DNA of 33,619 nucleotides from DATBDM01 sp036269915 (GTDB lineage: Bacteria > Actinomycetota > Thermoleophilia > Solirubrobacterales > Solirubrobacteraceae), in assembly GCA_036269915.1 (NCBI GenBank), contig DATBDM010000088.1:1-33619 (forward strand), written 5' to 3'. Shown in pieces: positions 7,347 through 14,461 of this stretch. The notes below the pieces were generated by a model. That model ran no database searches and was not told the DNA's origin. It saw only the letters and a program-made list of their open reading frames with translations. How positions within the stretch are numbered: the stretch's first letter is position 1; each line of letters starts with the position of its first letter. The translations under genes were made by a program, and so were the position numbers.

Positions 7347-8065
7347 CGCCGCTCAGGCTGCCCGCCGAGGTCGTCCTCGATGCGTCGCGCGGTGGCGAGC
7401 AGCGGCGGGAGCAGCTCGCGCCGGAGGTTCGCCACGGTCCGGCGGCCCGCGTGCGCGGAGAGGTTGACGGCGGCGATCGTCGCGCCGTCGCGGTCGCGGA
7501 TCGGCGCCGCGATCGAGCGCAGCCCGACCTCGAGCTCCTGGTCGACGAGCGCCCAGCCCTGCCGGCGCACGGCCTCGAGCTTGGGCCCGAGGGCCTCGGG
7601 CCACTCCTCGGGGTCGCGCGCGGCGAGCAGCACCCGGCCCATCGAGGTGAGGTGCGCCGGGAAGCGCGTGCCGACGTTGATCGCCACCCGCATGATCCGC
7701 GACACCGGCACGCGCGCGACGTAGACGATGTCTCCGCCGTCGAGCACCGACACCGAGGAGGACTCGTGGACCTCCTCGACGAGGCGCTCGAGGTGGGGCT
7801 CGGCGATCTCGGGGAGCTCGAGGCTCGACAGGTAGGCGTAGCCGAGGTCGAGCACGCGCGGCGTCAGGGAGAACCTCCGCCCGTCGCTGCGCACGTAGCC
7901 GAGGTCGGCGAGCGTGAGCAAGAAGCGCCGCGCCGCGGCGCGGGTGAGCCCGGTCTGGCGCGCGACCTCCGAGAGCGTGCGCTGCGGGTGCTCGGCGTCG
8001 AACGCGCGGACGACGGCGAGCCCGCGCTCGAGCGACTGCACGAAGTGCGGGCCGTGCGGACTCAG
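7277..8065 (-). CDS. IclR-family transcriptional regulator, PcaR/PcaU-like
   Basis: This is a regulator of about 262 residues. The N-terminal winged helix begins HFVQSLERGLAVVRAF and continues LSEVARQTGLTRAAARRFLLTLADLGYV. It is followed by the IclR effector domain (PRVLDLGYAYLSSLELPEIAEPHLERL; SVSVLDGGDIVYVARV; APIRDRDGATIAAVNLSAHAGR). The N-terminal block is typical of the subgroup that controls protocatechuate and 4-hydroxybenzoate genes. Placement at the end of the pca operon supports a role as its regulator. The likely start is CTG at 8065: it overlaps the pcaC stop (CTGA) and has GAGGAAGG nine bases upstream. The alternative GTG at 8041 lacks a ribosome site and shortens the conserved N-terminus. 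Confidence 0.88.
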   Translation of the reverse strand: MSPHGPHFVQSLERGLAVVRAFDAEHPQRTLSEVARQTGLTRAAARRFLLTLADLGYVRSDGRRFSLTPRVLDLGYAYLSSLELPEIAEPHLERLVEEVHESSSVSVLDGGDIVYVARVPVSRIMRVAINVGTRFPAHLTSMGRVLLAARDPEEWPEALGPKLEAVRRQGWALVDQELEVGLRSIAAPIRDRDGATIAAVNLSAHAGRRTVANLRRELLPPLLATARRIEDDLGGQPERRWPDTETARAPRSRRPPRTATPR

Positions 8066-8430
8066 GCGAGCCGGCCTTCCTCGCGCAGGACCCGCTCGGC
8101 GATCCCCATGGCGGTGTTGGCGGCCGGGACGCCCGCGTAGACCGCCGCGTGGATCAGCGCCTCGCGGATCTCCTCCGGGGTGACGTCGTTGCGCAGCGCC
8201 GCGCCGACGTGCAGCGCCAGCTCCTCCTCGGCGCGCAGCGCGGTCAGCAGGACGAGGGTGAGCAGGCTGCGGGTGCGCCGGTCGAGGCCGGGCCGCGTCC
8301 AGACCTCGCCCCACGCCGTGCGGGTGATGAAGTCCTGGAACGGGCGTGCGAACTCGGAGGCGCCGGCGCGGTCGACGTGCTCGTCGCCGAGCACCTCGCG
8401 ACGGACGCGCATGCCGTCGTCGTGGCTCAT
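8062..8430 (-). CDS. pcaC: 4-carboxymuconolactone decarboxylase
   Basis: This 122-residue protein fits the short stand-alone form of the carboxymuconolactone decarboxylase family. Diagnostic stretches are FQDFITRTAWGEVWTRPGLDRRTRSLLTL, split here by the Trp-rich turn, and LHVGAALRNDVTPEEIREAL then HAAVYAGVPAAN. It decarboxylates gamma-carboxymuconolactone to beta-ketoadipate enol-lactone in the cytoplasm. The ATG at 8430 overlaps the pcaD stop as ATGA, so D and C are translationally coupled but separate, not fused as in the PcaL arrangement of some actinobacteria. Confidence 0.93.
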   Translation of the reverse strand: MSHDDGMRVRREVLGDEHVDRAGASEFARPFQDFITRTAWGEVWTRPGLDRRTRSLLTLVLLTALRAEEELALHVGAALRNDVTPEEIREALIHAAVYAGVPAANTAMGIAERVLREEGRLA

Positions 8431-9194
8431 CGCAGGTGCTCCCTCATCAGCTCGGTCACGGCGTCGGGGCGCTCGAGGTTGGCCATGTGCGCGGCGCCCT
8501 CGAGCACCTCCAGCCGCGCGCCGGGGATCGCCGCCGCGATGCGCGCGGCGTGCTCGGCCGGCGGCGTGGCCAGGTCGCCGGCGGCGCCGATCACGAGCGC
8601 CGGGGCGCGGATGGCGGCGAGCTCGCCGGTCAGGTCCATGCGCTCGATCGCGCCGCAGCAGCTCGCGTAGCCCTCCGGGTCGTTGGCCGCGAGCATCGCC
8701 TCGAGCCGGCGGGTGCGCTCGGGGTCGGCCGCGTGGCCGGCCGGGGAGATCCACCGCTCGACCACCGGCGGCGCGACGGCGGCCAGGCCCTCCCCGCGGA
8801 CGCGCCGGGCACGGTCGCGCCACATCTCCGGCGGGCCGAGCCTCGCGGAGGTGCAGCAGAGGACGATCCGGTCGACGCGCTCCGGCGCGTGGATCGCGAC
8901 CCACATGGCGACCATGCCGCCGAGCGAGAGCCCGCCGAGGTGGACGCGCCCGGCACCCAGCGCGTCGAGCAGGCCGAGCACGTCGCGCCCGAGGTCGGCG
9001 ATCTCGTACGGACCGGGCGGCGCCGGCGACCCGCCGTGGCCGCGGTGGTCGTAGCGGACCACGCGGAACGCGTCCGAGAGCGCCGCGGCCTGGGAGCTCC
9101 ACATCGACACGTTGGCGCCGAGCGACGGGCCGAGGACGAGCAGCGGCGCGTCCCGAGGGCCGTCCTGGACGTGGTGCAGGGCGACGGTGCTCAT
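8427..9194 (-). CDS. pcaD: 3-oxoadipate enol-lactonase
   Basis: This 255-residue alpha/beta hydrolase has the oxyanion loop LGPSLGANVSMW, the nucleophile elbow GGLSLGG (Ser90), an acid Asp at about 207 (GAAGDLATPP) and the catalytic His at about 236 (GAAHMANLE). It hydrolyses beta-ketoadipate enol-lactone to beta-ketoadipate. The assignment rests on the sequence pattern typical of PcaD and on its place between pcaB and pcaC. Both ends overlap the neighbours by four bases. The family alone would also allow other esterases, but the context makes that unlikely. Confidence 0.93.
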   Translation of the reverse strand: MSTVALHHVQDGPRDAPLLVLGPSLGANVSMWSSQAAALSDAFRVVRYDHRGHGGSPAPPGPYEIADLGRDVLGLLDALGAGRVHLGGLSLGGMVAMWVAIHAPERVDRIVLCCTSARLGPPEMWRDRARRVRGEGLAAVAPPVVERWISPAGHAADPERTRRLEAMLAANDPEGYASCCGAIERMDLTGELAAIRAPALVIGAAGDLATPPAEHAARIAAAIPGARLEVLEGAAHMANLERPDAVTELMREHLR

Positions 9195-10519
9195 CCGTGG
9201 GCCTCCAGGGCGCGGTCGACGAACGCGCCGGCGGCGCCGAGCCGGCGGGCCGGGTCCAGCAGGGCGTCGATCGCGCCGCGGTCGAGCACGGCGGCGATCG
9301 CCGGGTCGGCGGCGAGGGCGCCGGCGAAGTCGTCCGCGTCGCGGGCGAGCCGCGCGACGTGGTCGTGGGCCTGCGAGCGGCCGAGCGCCGGGGAGAGCGC
9401 GTCCGCGACGGCCTCGGCGCCGAGCCGGCCGCCGGTCGCGTCGAGGTTCGCGCGCATCCGCGCGGGGTCGACCTCGAGGGACTCCAGGCACGCGCGCAAC
9501 CACGCGGCCGCGGATCCGGTGCTCGCCAGCAGCGCCGAGAGCGGCCGCCACTCGGCGTGCCACGCGCCGGCGGCGCGCTCGTGCTCCTGGACCTGGGCGG
9601 CGAGCAGCGTCGCGACGAGCCCGGGCGCCTGGGCGGCGCAGCCGAGCGCCGCGACGGCGGCGACCGGGTTGCGCTTGTGGGGCATGGCCGAGGACCCGCC
9701 GCCGACGCCCTCGGCCACCTCGCCGACCTCGGTCTGGGCGAGCAGCGTGACATCGCGCGCGACCTTGCCGACGGCGCCCGCGGCGACGCCGAGCGCCCCC
9801 GCCAGCTCGCCGATGCGCCCGCGCAGCGTGTGCCAGGCGAGCACCGGCTCGGCCAGGCCGAGCTCGAGCGCGTAGGCGGCGAGCACGGCGGGTCCGTCGT
9901 CGCCGAGGGCCGAGAGCGTCCCGGCCGCGCCGCCGAGCTGCGCCGCGAGGCGCTCGTCGTGCATGCGGGCCAAGGCGTCGCGCGCCTCGGCGAGCGCCGT
10001 CAGCCAGCCCGCGGCCTTGAGCCCGAAGGTGATCGGGACCGCCTGCTGGAGCAGCGTGCGCCCGGCCATCGGGGTGTCGCGGTGCATGCGGGCGAGCGCG
10101 GCGGCGGCCGCCGCCGCGCCGGACAGGTCGGCGTGCATCGGCTCGAGCGCGCGGCGCGCGACGAGCATCGCTGCGGTGTCGAGCATGTCCTGGCTCGTCG
10201 CCCCGCGGTGCACGTGCGCGGCCGCCTCGCCGCCCACGCGTTCGCGCAGCGCCCGCACCAGCGGGGCCGCCGGGTTGCCGGTCTCCGCCGCCGCGGCGCC
10301 GATCGCGTCCGCGTCGAAGCCCTCCGCACGGCAGGCGGCCGCGATCGCCTCGGCATGCTCGGCCGCGATCAGGTCCGTCGCGGCAAGCGCGCCGGCGAGC
10401 GCGGCCTCGGCGTCGAGCATGGCCTGCAGCCACGCGGCGTCGCTCGTCGCCGCGGCCGCCTCGCCGCGCGCAGCGATCGCGCCGAAGAGCCCGTCAGACG
10501 GCGAAGAAGACGGTCTCAT
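9191..10519 (-). CDS. pcaB: 3-carboxy-cis,cis-muconate cycloisomerase
   Basis: This 442-residue member of the fumarase/aspartase superfamily has the signature GSSAMPHKRNP at 275-285 and the upstream substrate-binding loop HRGATSQD at 104-111. The N-terminal pattern LFGAIAARGEAAAATSDAAWLQAMLDAEAALA is typical of PcaB. The enzyme cyclises 3-carboxymuconate to gamma-carboxymuconolactone as a soluble homotetramer. The ATG at 10519 lies 26 bases inside pcaG and gives a short polar leader (MRPSSSPSDG); no other start is available closer to the conserved core. Alanine content is very high, as in neighbours. Confidence 0.93.
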   Translation of the reverse strand: MRPSSSPSDGLFGAIAARGEAAAATSDAAWLQAMLDAEAALAGALAATDLIAAEHAEAIAAACRAEGFDADAIGAAAAETGNPAAPLVRALRERVGGEAAAHVHRGATSQDMLDTAAMLVARRALEPMHADLSGAAAAAAALARMHRDTPMAGRTLLQQAVPITFGLKAAGWLTALAEARDALARMHDERLAAQLGGAAGTLSALGDDGPAVLAAYALELGLAEPVLAWHTLRGRIGELAGALGVAAGAVGKVARDVTLLAQTEVGEVAEGVGGGSSAMPHKRNPVAAVAALGCAAQAPGLVATLLAAQVQEHERAAGAWHAEWRPLSALLASTGSAAAWLRACLESLEVDPARMRANLDATGGRLGAEAVADALSPALGRSQAHDHVARLARDADDFAGALAADPAIAAVLDRGAIDALLDPARRLGAAGAFVDRALEAHG

Positions 10520-10979
10520 CGTCCCCCTGGAGGTGGATGTCGAAGCGGTAGCCGTCGCGGTCGGGCCGCGCGAGCAGCGTCGCCCTGGCCCGTTCGTCCG
10601 CGATGCCCGCGAGGACCGGGTCGGCGGCGTTGGCCGCAGTCTCGTCGGCGAAGTAGATCCGCGTGACCACGCGGTGCAGCAGCCCGCGCCCGAAGACGGA
10701 GACGTCGACGTGCGGCGCCTGTTCCGCGCCGGCGTCACCGGGCTTGAGGGTCAGCACGCCCCAGCGGCCCTCCGCGTCGCAGAGCGAGCGGCCGGACCCG
10801 GCGGCGGGCACGGTCTGCCAGGTCTCGACCACGGCGTCGGGCACGGGCTCGCCCGCGCCGTCGAAGACGGTCCCGTGCAGCCGGACGGCCCCCGGCGTGC
10901 CCGGCGCGACGGCGTCGAACCCGGCCAGGCCGATCGAGAAGAACGGCCCGACGGTCTGCGACGGCGTCGTGCCCGGCAC
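10494..10979 (-). CDS. pcaG: Protocatechuate 3,4-dioxygenase alpha subunit
   Basis: This 161-residue subunit starts with GTG. It has TPSQTVGPFFSIGL at the N-terminus, the intradiol dioxygenase core RLHGTVFDGAGEPVPDAVVETWQ and FGRGLLHRVVTRIYFADE. The iron-ligand tyrosines and histidines of the beta subunit are absent, as expected for alpha. With PcaH it forms the Fe(III) enzyme that splits protocatechuate between its two hydroxyls to 3-carboxymuconate. The start is one base after the pcaH stop, consistent with equal expression of the two subunits. Confidence 0.95.
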   Translation of the reverse strand: MPGTTPSQTVGPFFSIGLAGFDAVAPGTPGAVRLHGTVFDGAGEPVPDAVVETWQTVPAAGSGRSLCDAEGRWGVLTLKPGDAGAEQAPHVDVSVFGRGLLHRVVTRIYFADETAANAADPVLAGIADERARATLLARPDRDGYRFDIHLQGDDETVFFAV

Positions 10980-10980
10980 G

Positions 10981-11682
10981 TCAGTCGTCCTCCAGCGAGG
11001 TCGCCTCGCGCCCGCGCAGCACGATGTCCCAGCGATAGGCGAGCGCCCACTCGGGCTCGGTCGCCTCGAGGTCGAAGGCCGCGACCAGCCGCTCGCGGGC
11101 GGCGGCGTCGCGGACCGAGTTGAAGATCGGGTCGTGGGCGAACAGCGGGTCGCCCGGGAAGTACATCTGCGTCACGAGCCGCTGGGCGAAGGCGCGCCCG
11201 AACACCGAGAAGTGGATGTGCGCGGGCCGCCAGGCGTTCTCGTGGTTGCCCCACGGATAGGCCCCGGGCCTGATGGTCACGAAGCGGAAGCGGCCCTCGG
11301 CGTCGGTCAGGCAGCGCCCGGCGCCGGTGAAGTTCGGATCCAGCGGCGCGGGGTGGCGGTCGACCGCGTGGCGGTAGCGCCCGGAGGCGTTGGCCTGCCA
11401 GGCCTCGATCAGCGTGCCCGGCACCGGCCGGCGGTCGTCCTCGATCACGCGGCCGTGGACGACGATGCGCTCGCCGAGCGGCTCGCCGTCGTGCTGGCGC
11501 GTGAGGTCGTGGTCGAGCGCGCCGACGCGGCCGGCGCCGAACAGGGGCCCGGTGAGCTCGGTGGGCGTCTGGTTGAGCAGCAGGCGCTCCCGCCGGGGCG
11601 CGCGAAGCGCCGTCGAGCGGTACTCGGGCGTGGCGAGCGCCGGATGCGAGGCGTCGTCGCGGCGGAAGCCCGGAACGCTCAC
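10981..11682 (-). CDS. pcaH: Protocatechuate 3,4-dioxygenase beta subunit
   Basis: This 233-residue catalytic subunit carries all four Fe(III) ligands in the right order: Tyr103 (GRYRH), Tyr142 (GAYPW), and His155 and His157 (AHIHFS). The intradiol signature HGRVIEDDRRPVPGTLIEAWQAN precedes them and TGAGRCLTDAEGRFRF lies between them. It performs intradiol oxygenolytic cleavage of protocatechuate as a complex with PcaG. The GTG at 11682 overlaps the pcaJ stop as GTGA. Confidence 0.96.
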   Translation of the reverse strand: MSVPGFRRDDASHPALATPEYRSTALRAPRRERLLLNQTPTELTGPLFGAGRVGALDHDLTRQHDGEPLGERIVVHGRVIEDDRRPVPGTLIEAWQANASGRYRHAVDRHPAPLDPNFTGAGRCLTDAEGRFRFVTIRPGAYPWGNHENAWRPAHIHFSVFGRAFAQRLVTQMYFPGDPLFAHDPIFNSVRDAAARERLVAAFDLEATEPEWALAYRWDIVLRGREATSLEDD

Positions 11683-12425
11683 GACGCCTCCGTGAGCGCG
11701 CGCAGGGCGGCGAGCTCGCCGTCGGTGGGCGGAGCGCTGGCGCGCAGGTCGGGCGCGGCGGCCAGCTCCCAGCCCGTCGCCGCGCGCGCGGCGTCGAGCG
11801 CGACGCCGGGGTGCAGCGCGGTCAGCCGCAGCTCGCAGGTCGCCGGATCGGGCTCGAGGACGCCGAGGTCGGTGATCACGCGCGTCGGCCCGCGGCCGGT
11901 CAGGCCGAGCCGTTCACGGTCGCCGGGGCCCGAGCCGAAGCCGACCGAGGTGACGAAGTCGACGCGCTCGACGAAGGCGCGCGCGCTCTGGCGCACGATC
12001 ACGACCACCTCACCGCAGGACGCCGCGATCTCCGGCGCGCCGCCGGCGCCCGGCAGCCGGACCTTCGGCGCGTCATAGCTGCCGATCACAGTGGTGTTGA
12101 TGTTCGCGAAGCGGTCGATCTGCGCGGCGCCGAGGAAGCCGACGTCGATCCGGCCCGGCTGCACCCAGTAGTTGAAGATCTCCGGGACCGACACGACCGC
12201 GTCCGCGGTCTCGCCGAGCATCCCGTCGCCGATCGAGAGCGGCAGCCGGGGCGGCTTGGCGCCGATGGCGCCCGCCTCGTAGACGAGCACGAGCCCTGGC
12301 GCGTGGGTGCGGCGGGCGAGGTTCGCGGCCGTGCTCGGCAGGCCGATCCCGACGAAGCACGACGTCCCGTCGGCGAGGAAGCGCGCGGCGGCGATCGACA
12401 TCATCTCGTCGGCCGTCCAGCTCAC
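11679..12425 (-). CDS. pcaJ: 3-oxoadipate CoA-transferase subunit B
   Basis: This 248-residue type I CoA-transferase beta subunit has TADEMMSIAAARFLADGTSCFVGIGLPSTAANLA at the start. A catalytic glutamate sits in LVYEAGAIGAKP, followed by SVPEIFNYWVQPGRIDVGFLGAAQID. With PcaI it moves CoA from succinyl-CoA to beta-ketoadipate. The sequence style is close to the glutaconate-CoA-transferase-like subgroup used in actinobacteria (CatI/CatJ type), so the symbol reflects role and context. The GTG at 12425 overlaps the pcaI stop. Confidence 0.9.
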   Translation of the reverse strand: MSWTADEMMSIAAARFLADGTSCFVGIGLPSTAANLARRTHAPGLVLVYEAGAIGAKPPRLPLSIGDGMLGETADAVVSVPEIFNYWVQPGRIDVGFLGAAQIDRFANINTTVIGSYDAPKVRLPGAGGAPEIAASCGEVVVIVRQSARAFVERVDFVTSVGFGSGPGDRERLGLTGRGPTRVITDLGVLEPDPATCELRLTALHPGVALDAARAATGWELAAAPDLRASAPPTDGELAALRALTEAS

Positions 12426-13234
12426 AGCGCCCGCACCCAGCCGCCGAAGCGCTCGCGGTCGCGCGCGACGTCGTCCCACGCGCGGTAGGCCGCGTTGTCG
12501 CGGTCGTAGTAGCCCTGTGCGTACGACGGCCGCGCGCCGCCGGGCACCTCGCTCACGCGGTCCACGACCCAGTGGGGGAGGACGATCGCGCCCGGCAGCG
12601 GCTCGAGCTCGTCGACGACCTCCTCGACGGTGACCAGCGCGCGGCGCGCGGACAGCACCGCCTCCTTCTGGATCCCGATCAGCCCCCACAGCTGCACGTT
12701 GCCCTGCCGGTCCGCGCGCTGGGCATGGACGATCGCCACGTCCGGGCGCAGGGCGGGGACCGCGCTCAGCTGCTCGCCGGTGAACGGGCAGACGATCGGG
12801 CGCACGGCGTCGGTCTGGGCCGGCAGGTCGGTGCCGCGGTAGCCGCGCAGCACGGCGAACGGCAGTCCCGACGCGCCGGCGACGTAGGCGTTGGCCATCC
12901 CGGCGTGCGAGTGCTCGACGACCTCCAGCGGCTCCGGCCAGCCGTGCTCGACGGCGTCGCGGAAGCGATGCAGCGAGCCGACCCCGGGGTTGCCGCCCCA
13001 GGAGAACACGAGCCGCCGCGCGCAGCCCGCGCCGATCATCTGGTCGTACACGATGTCCGGCGTCATCCGGATCAGCGTCAGCTCGCGGCGGCGCTGGCGG
13101 ATGATCTCCTGGCCGGCCGCGACGGGGATCAGATGCGTGAAGCCCTCGAGCGCGACCGCGTCGCCGTCGCGCACCAGCTCGGCGATCGCGTCGGCGAGCG
13201 GGACGATCGGCGCATCTGTTCGGGAAGCGAACAT
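12422..13234 (-). CDS. pcaI: 3-oxoadipate CoA-transferase subunit A
   Basis: This 270-residue alpha subunit of a type I CoA-transferase reads DGDAVALEGFTHLIPVAAGQEIIRQ, then LIRMTPDIVYDQMIGAGCARRLVFSWGGNPGVGSLHRFRDAVE, broken here by family-typical Gly turns, and later DVAIVHAQRADRQGNVQLWG. It works with PcaJ. It is the first gene of the seven-gene pca catabolic series and the promoter-proximal gene opposite pobA. The ATG at 13234 has a TAGGGT -10-like hexamer at 13250-13255 upstream. The next pathway enzyme, thiolase PcaF, is not in this window. Confidence 0.9.
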   Translation of the reverse strand: MFASRTDAPIVPLADAIAELVRDGDAVALEGFTHLIPVAAGQEIIRQRRRELTLIRMTPDIVYDQMIGAGCARRLVFSWGGNPGVGSLHRFRDAVEHGWPEPLEVVEHSHAGMANAYVAGASGLPFAVLRGYRGTDLPAQTDAVRPIVCPFTGEQLSAVPALRPDVAIVHAQRADRQGNVQLWGLIGIQKEAVLSARRALVTVEEVVDELEPLPGAIVLPHWVVDRVSEVPGGARPSYAQGYYDRDNAAYRAWDDVARDRERFGGWVRAL

Positions 13235-13249
13235 CGGTGCTGAGGGCGC

Positions 13250-13274
13250 ACCCTACCCGATCGTCCGGTAGCGT
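13250..13274. promoter_or_regulatory. pcaI/pobA divergent promoters inside an imperfect inverted repeat
   Basis: The 48-bp gap holds a 25-bp imperfect palindrome with outer arms ACCCTACC and GGTAGCGT, in which 9 of 12 base pairs match. Each arm also contains a -10-like hexamer: TAGGGT on the minus strand (13250-13255) for pcaI and TAGCGT on the plus strand (13269-13274) for pobA. The two promoters therefore face outwards with overlapping footprints. An IclR dimer bound to the repeat could control both. The regulator encoded at 7277-8065 is the obvious candidate. Confidence 0.6.
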
Positions 13275-13282
13275 CATCCGGC

Positions 13283-14452
13283 GTGCGGACGCAGGTCGCG
13301 ATCGTCGGCGGCGGGCCAGCGGGGCTCGTGCTCGGGGCGCTGCTGCACGCGCGTGGGATCGAGTCGGTCGTGCTCGAGGATCGCTCGCGCGAGCACGTCG
13401 AGCGGCGCGTGCGGGCCGGCGTGCTCGAGCAGGGGACGGTTGACCTGCTCACCGAGCTCGGCGTGGGCGGCCGGCTGCACCGCGAGGGGCTCGTGCACGA
13501 GGGCATCGAGCTGCGCTTCGGCGGCACCGGGCACCGGATCGCGCTGGCGGAGCTGACCGGCGGCCGCGCGATCACGATCTACGGCCAGCAGGAGGTCGTC
13601 AAGGACCTGATCGCCGCGCGCCTCGAGGATGGGCTGCCGCTGCACTTCGAGGTCTCCGCCGTGCGGGTCGAGGGGATCGAGGGCAATGCGCCGGCCGTCC
13701 GCTGGCGCTCCCCGGACGGGCGCGAGCAGCGGCTCGACTGCGACGTGGTCGCGGGCTGCGACGGCTTCCACGGCGTCTGCCGCCACCTGCTGCCCGCGGA
13801 GCGCGCCCGCGTCTACGAGCGCGACTGGCCGTTCGCCTGGCTCGGCATCCTCGCGGAGGCGGCGCCGGTCAGCCACGAGCTCGTCTACTGCCTCTCCGAG
13901 CGTGGCTTCGCGCTGGCCTCGGCGCGCTCGGCGTCGATCAGCCGGCTCTACCTGCAGGTCCCGCCGGACACCGTCGTCGACGACTGGCCCGACGACCGCA
14001 TCTGGGACGAGCTCGGGCGGCGGCTCGGCGAGCCGCCGCCGCACGGACGCCTGCTCGAGCGCGGCGTCACGCCGATGCGCTCCCACGTGCGCGAGCCGCT
14101 GCGCCACGGCCGGCTGTTCCTCGCCGGCGACGCCGCCCACATCGTCCCGCCGACCGGGGCGAAGGGCCTCAACCTGGCGGTCGCGGACGTGCGCGTGCTC
14201 GCCGGGGCGCTCGAGCGCTGGTACGCGAGCGGCGACGAGTCCGGCCTCGACGCCTACTCGGACACCTGCCTGCTGCGCGTCTGGGGCGTGCAGTTCTTCT
14301 CCTCGTGGATGACGCGGATGCTCCACCTGGGCGCGACCGAGGATCCGTTCGCCCTGCGGCTCCAGCTCGCCGAGCTCGGGTACGTGTGCTCCTCGAGGGC
14401 CGCGGCGACGAGCCTCGCCGAGAACTACGTCGGCCTTGCCTTTCAGACTTGA
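13283..14452 (+). CDS. pobA: 4-hydroxybenzoate 3-monooxygenase
   Basis: This 389-residue class A flavoprotein hydroxylase makes protocatechuate from 4-hydroxybenzoate with NAD(P)H and O2. It has GGGPAG at residues 9-14 for FAD, the DG motif VAGCDGFHG, and the GD motif RLFLAGDAAHIVPPTGAKGLNLAVADV. The substrate-binding segment SISRLYLQVP carries the Ser/Arg pair seen in PobA. The GTG start at 13283 lies nine bases after a TAGCGT -10 element with no ribosome site, so the transcript is probably near-leaderless. Its product feeds directly into the divergent pca operon. Confidence 0.95.
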   Translation: MRTQVAIVGGGPAGLVLGALLHARGIESVVLEDRSREHVERRVRAGVLEQGTVDLLTELGVGGRLHREGLVHEGIELRFGGTGHRIALAELTGGRAITIYGQQEVVKDLIAARLEDGLPLHFEVSAVRVEGIEGNAPAVRWRSPDGREQRLDCDVVAGCDGFHGVCRHLLPAERARVYERDWPFAWLGILAEAAPVSHELVYCLSERGFALASARSASISRLYLQVPPDTVVDDWPDDRIWDELGRRLGEPPPHGRLLERGVTPMRSHVREPLRHGRLFLAGDAAHIVPPTGAKGLNLAVADVRVLAGALERWYASGDESGLDAYSDTCLLRVWGVQFFSSWMTRMLHLGATEDPFALRLQLAELGYVCSSRAAATSLAENYVGLAFQT

Positions 14453-14461
14453 GGAGCTCCC

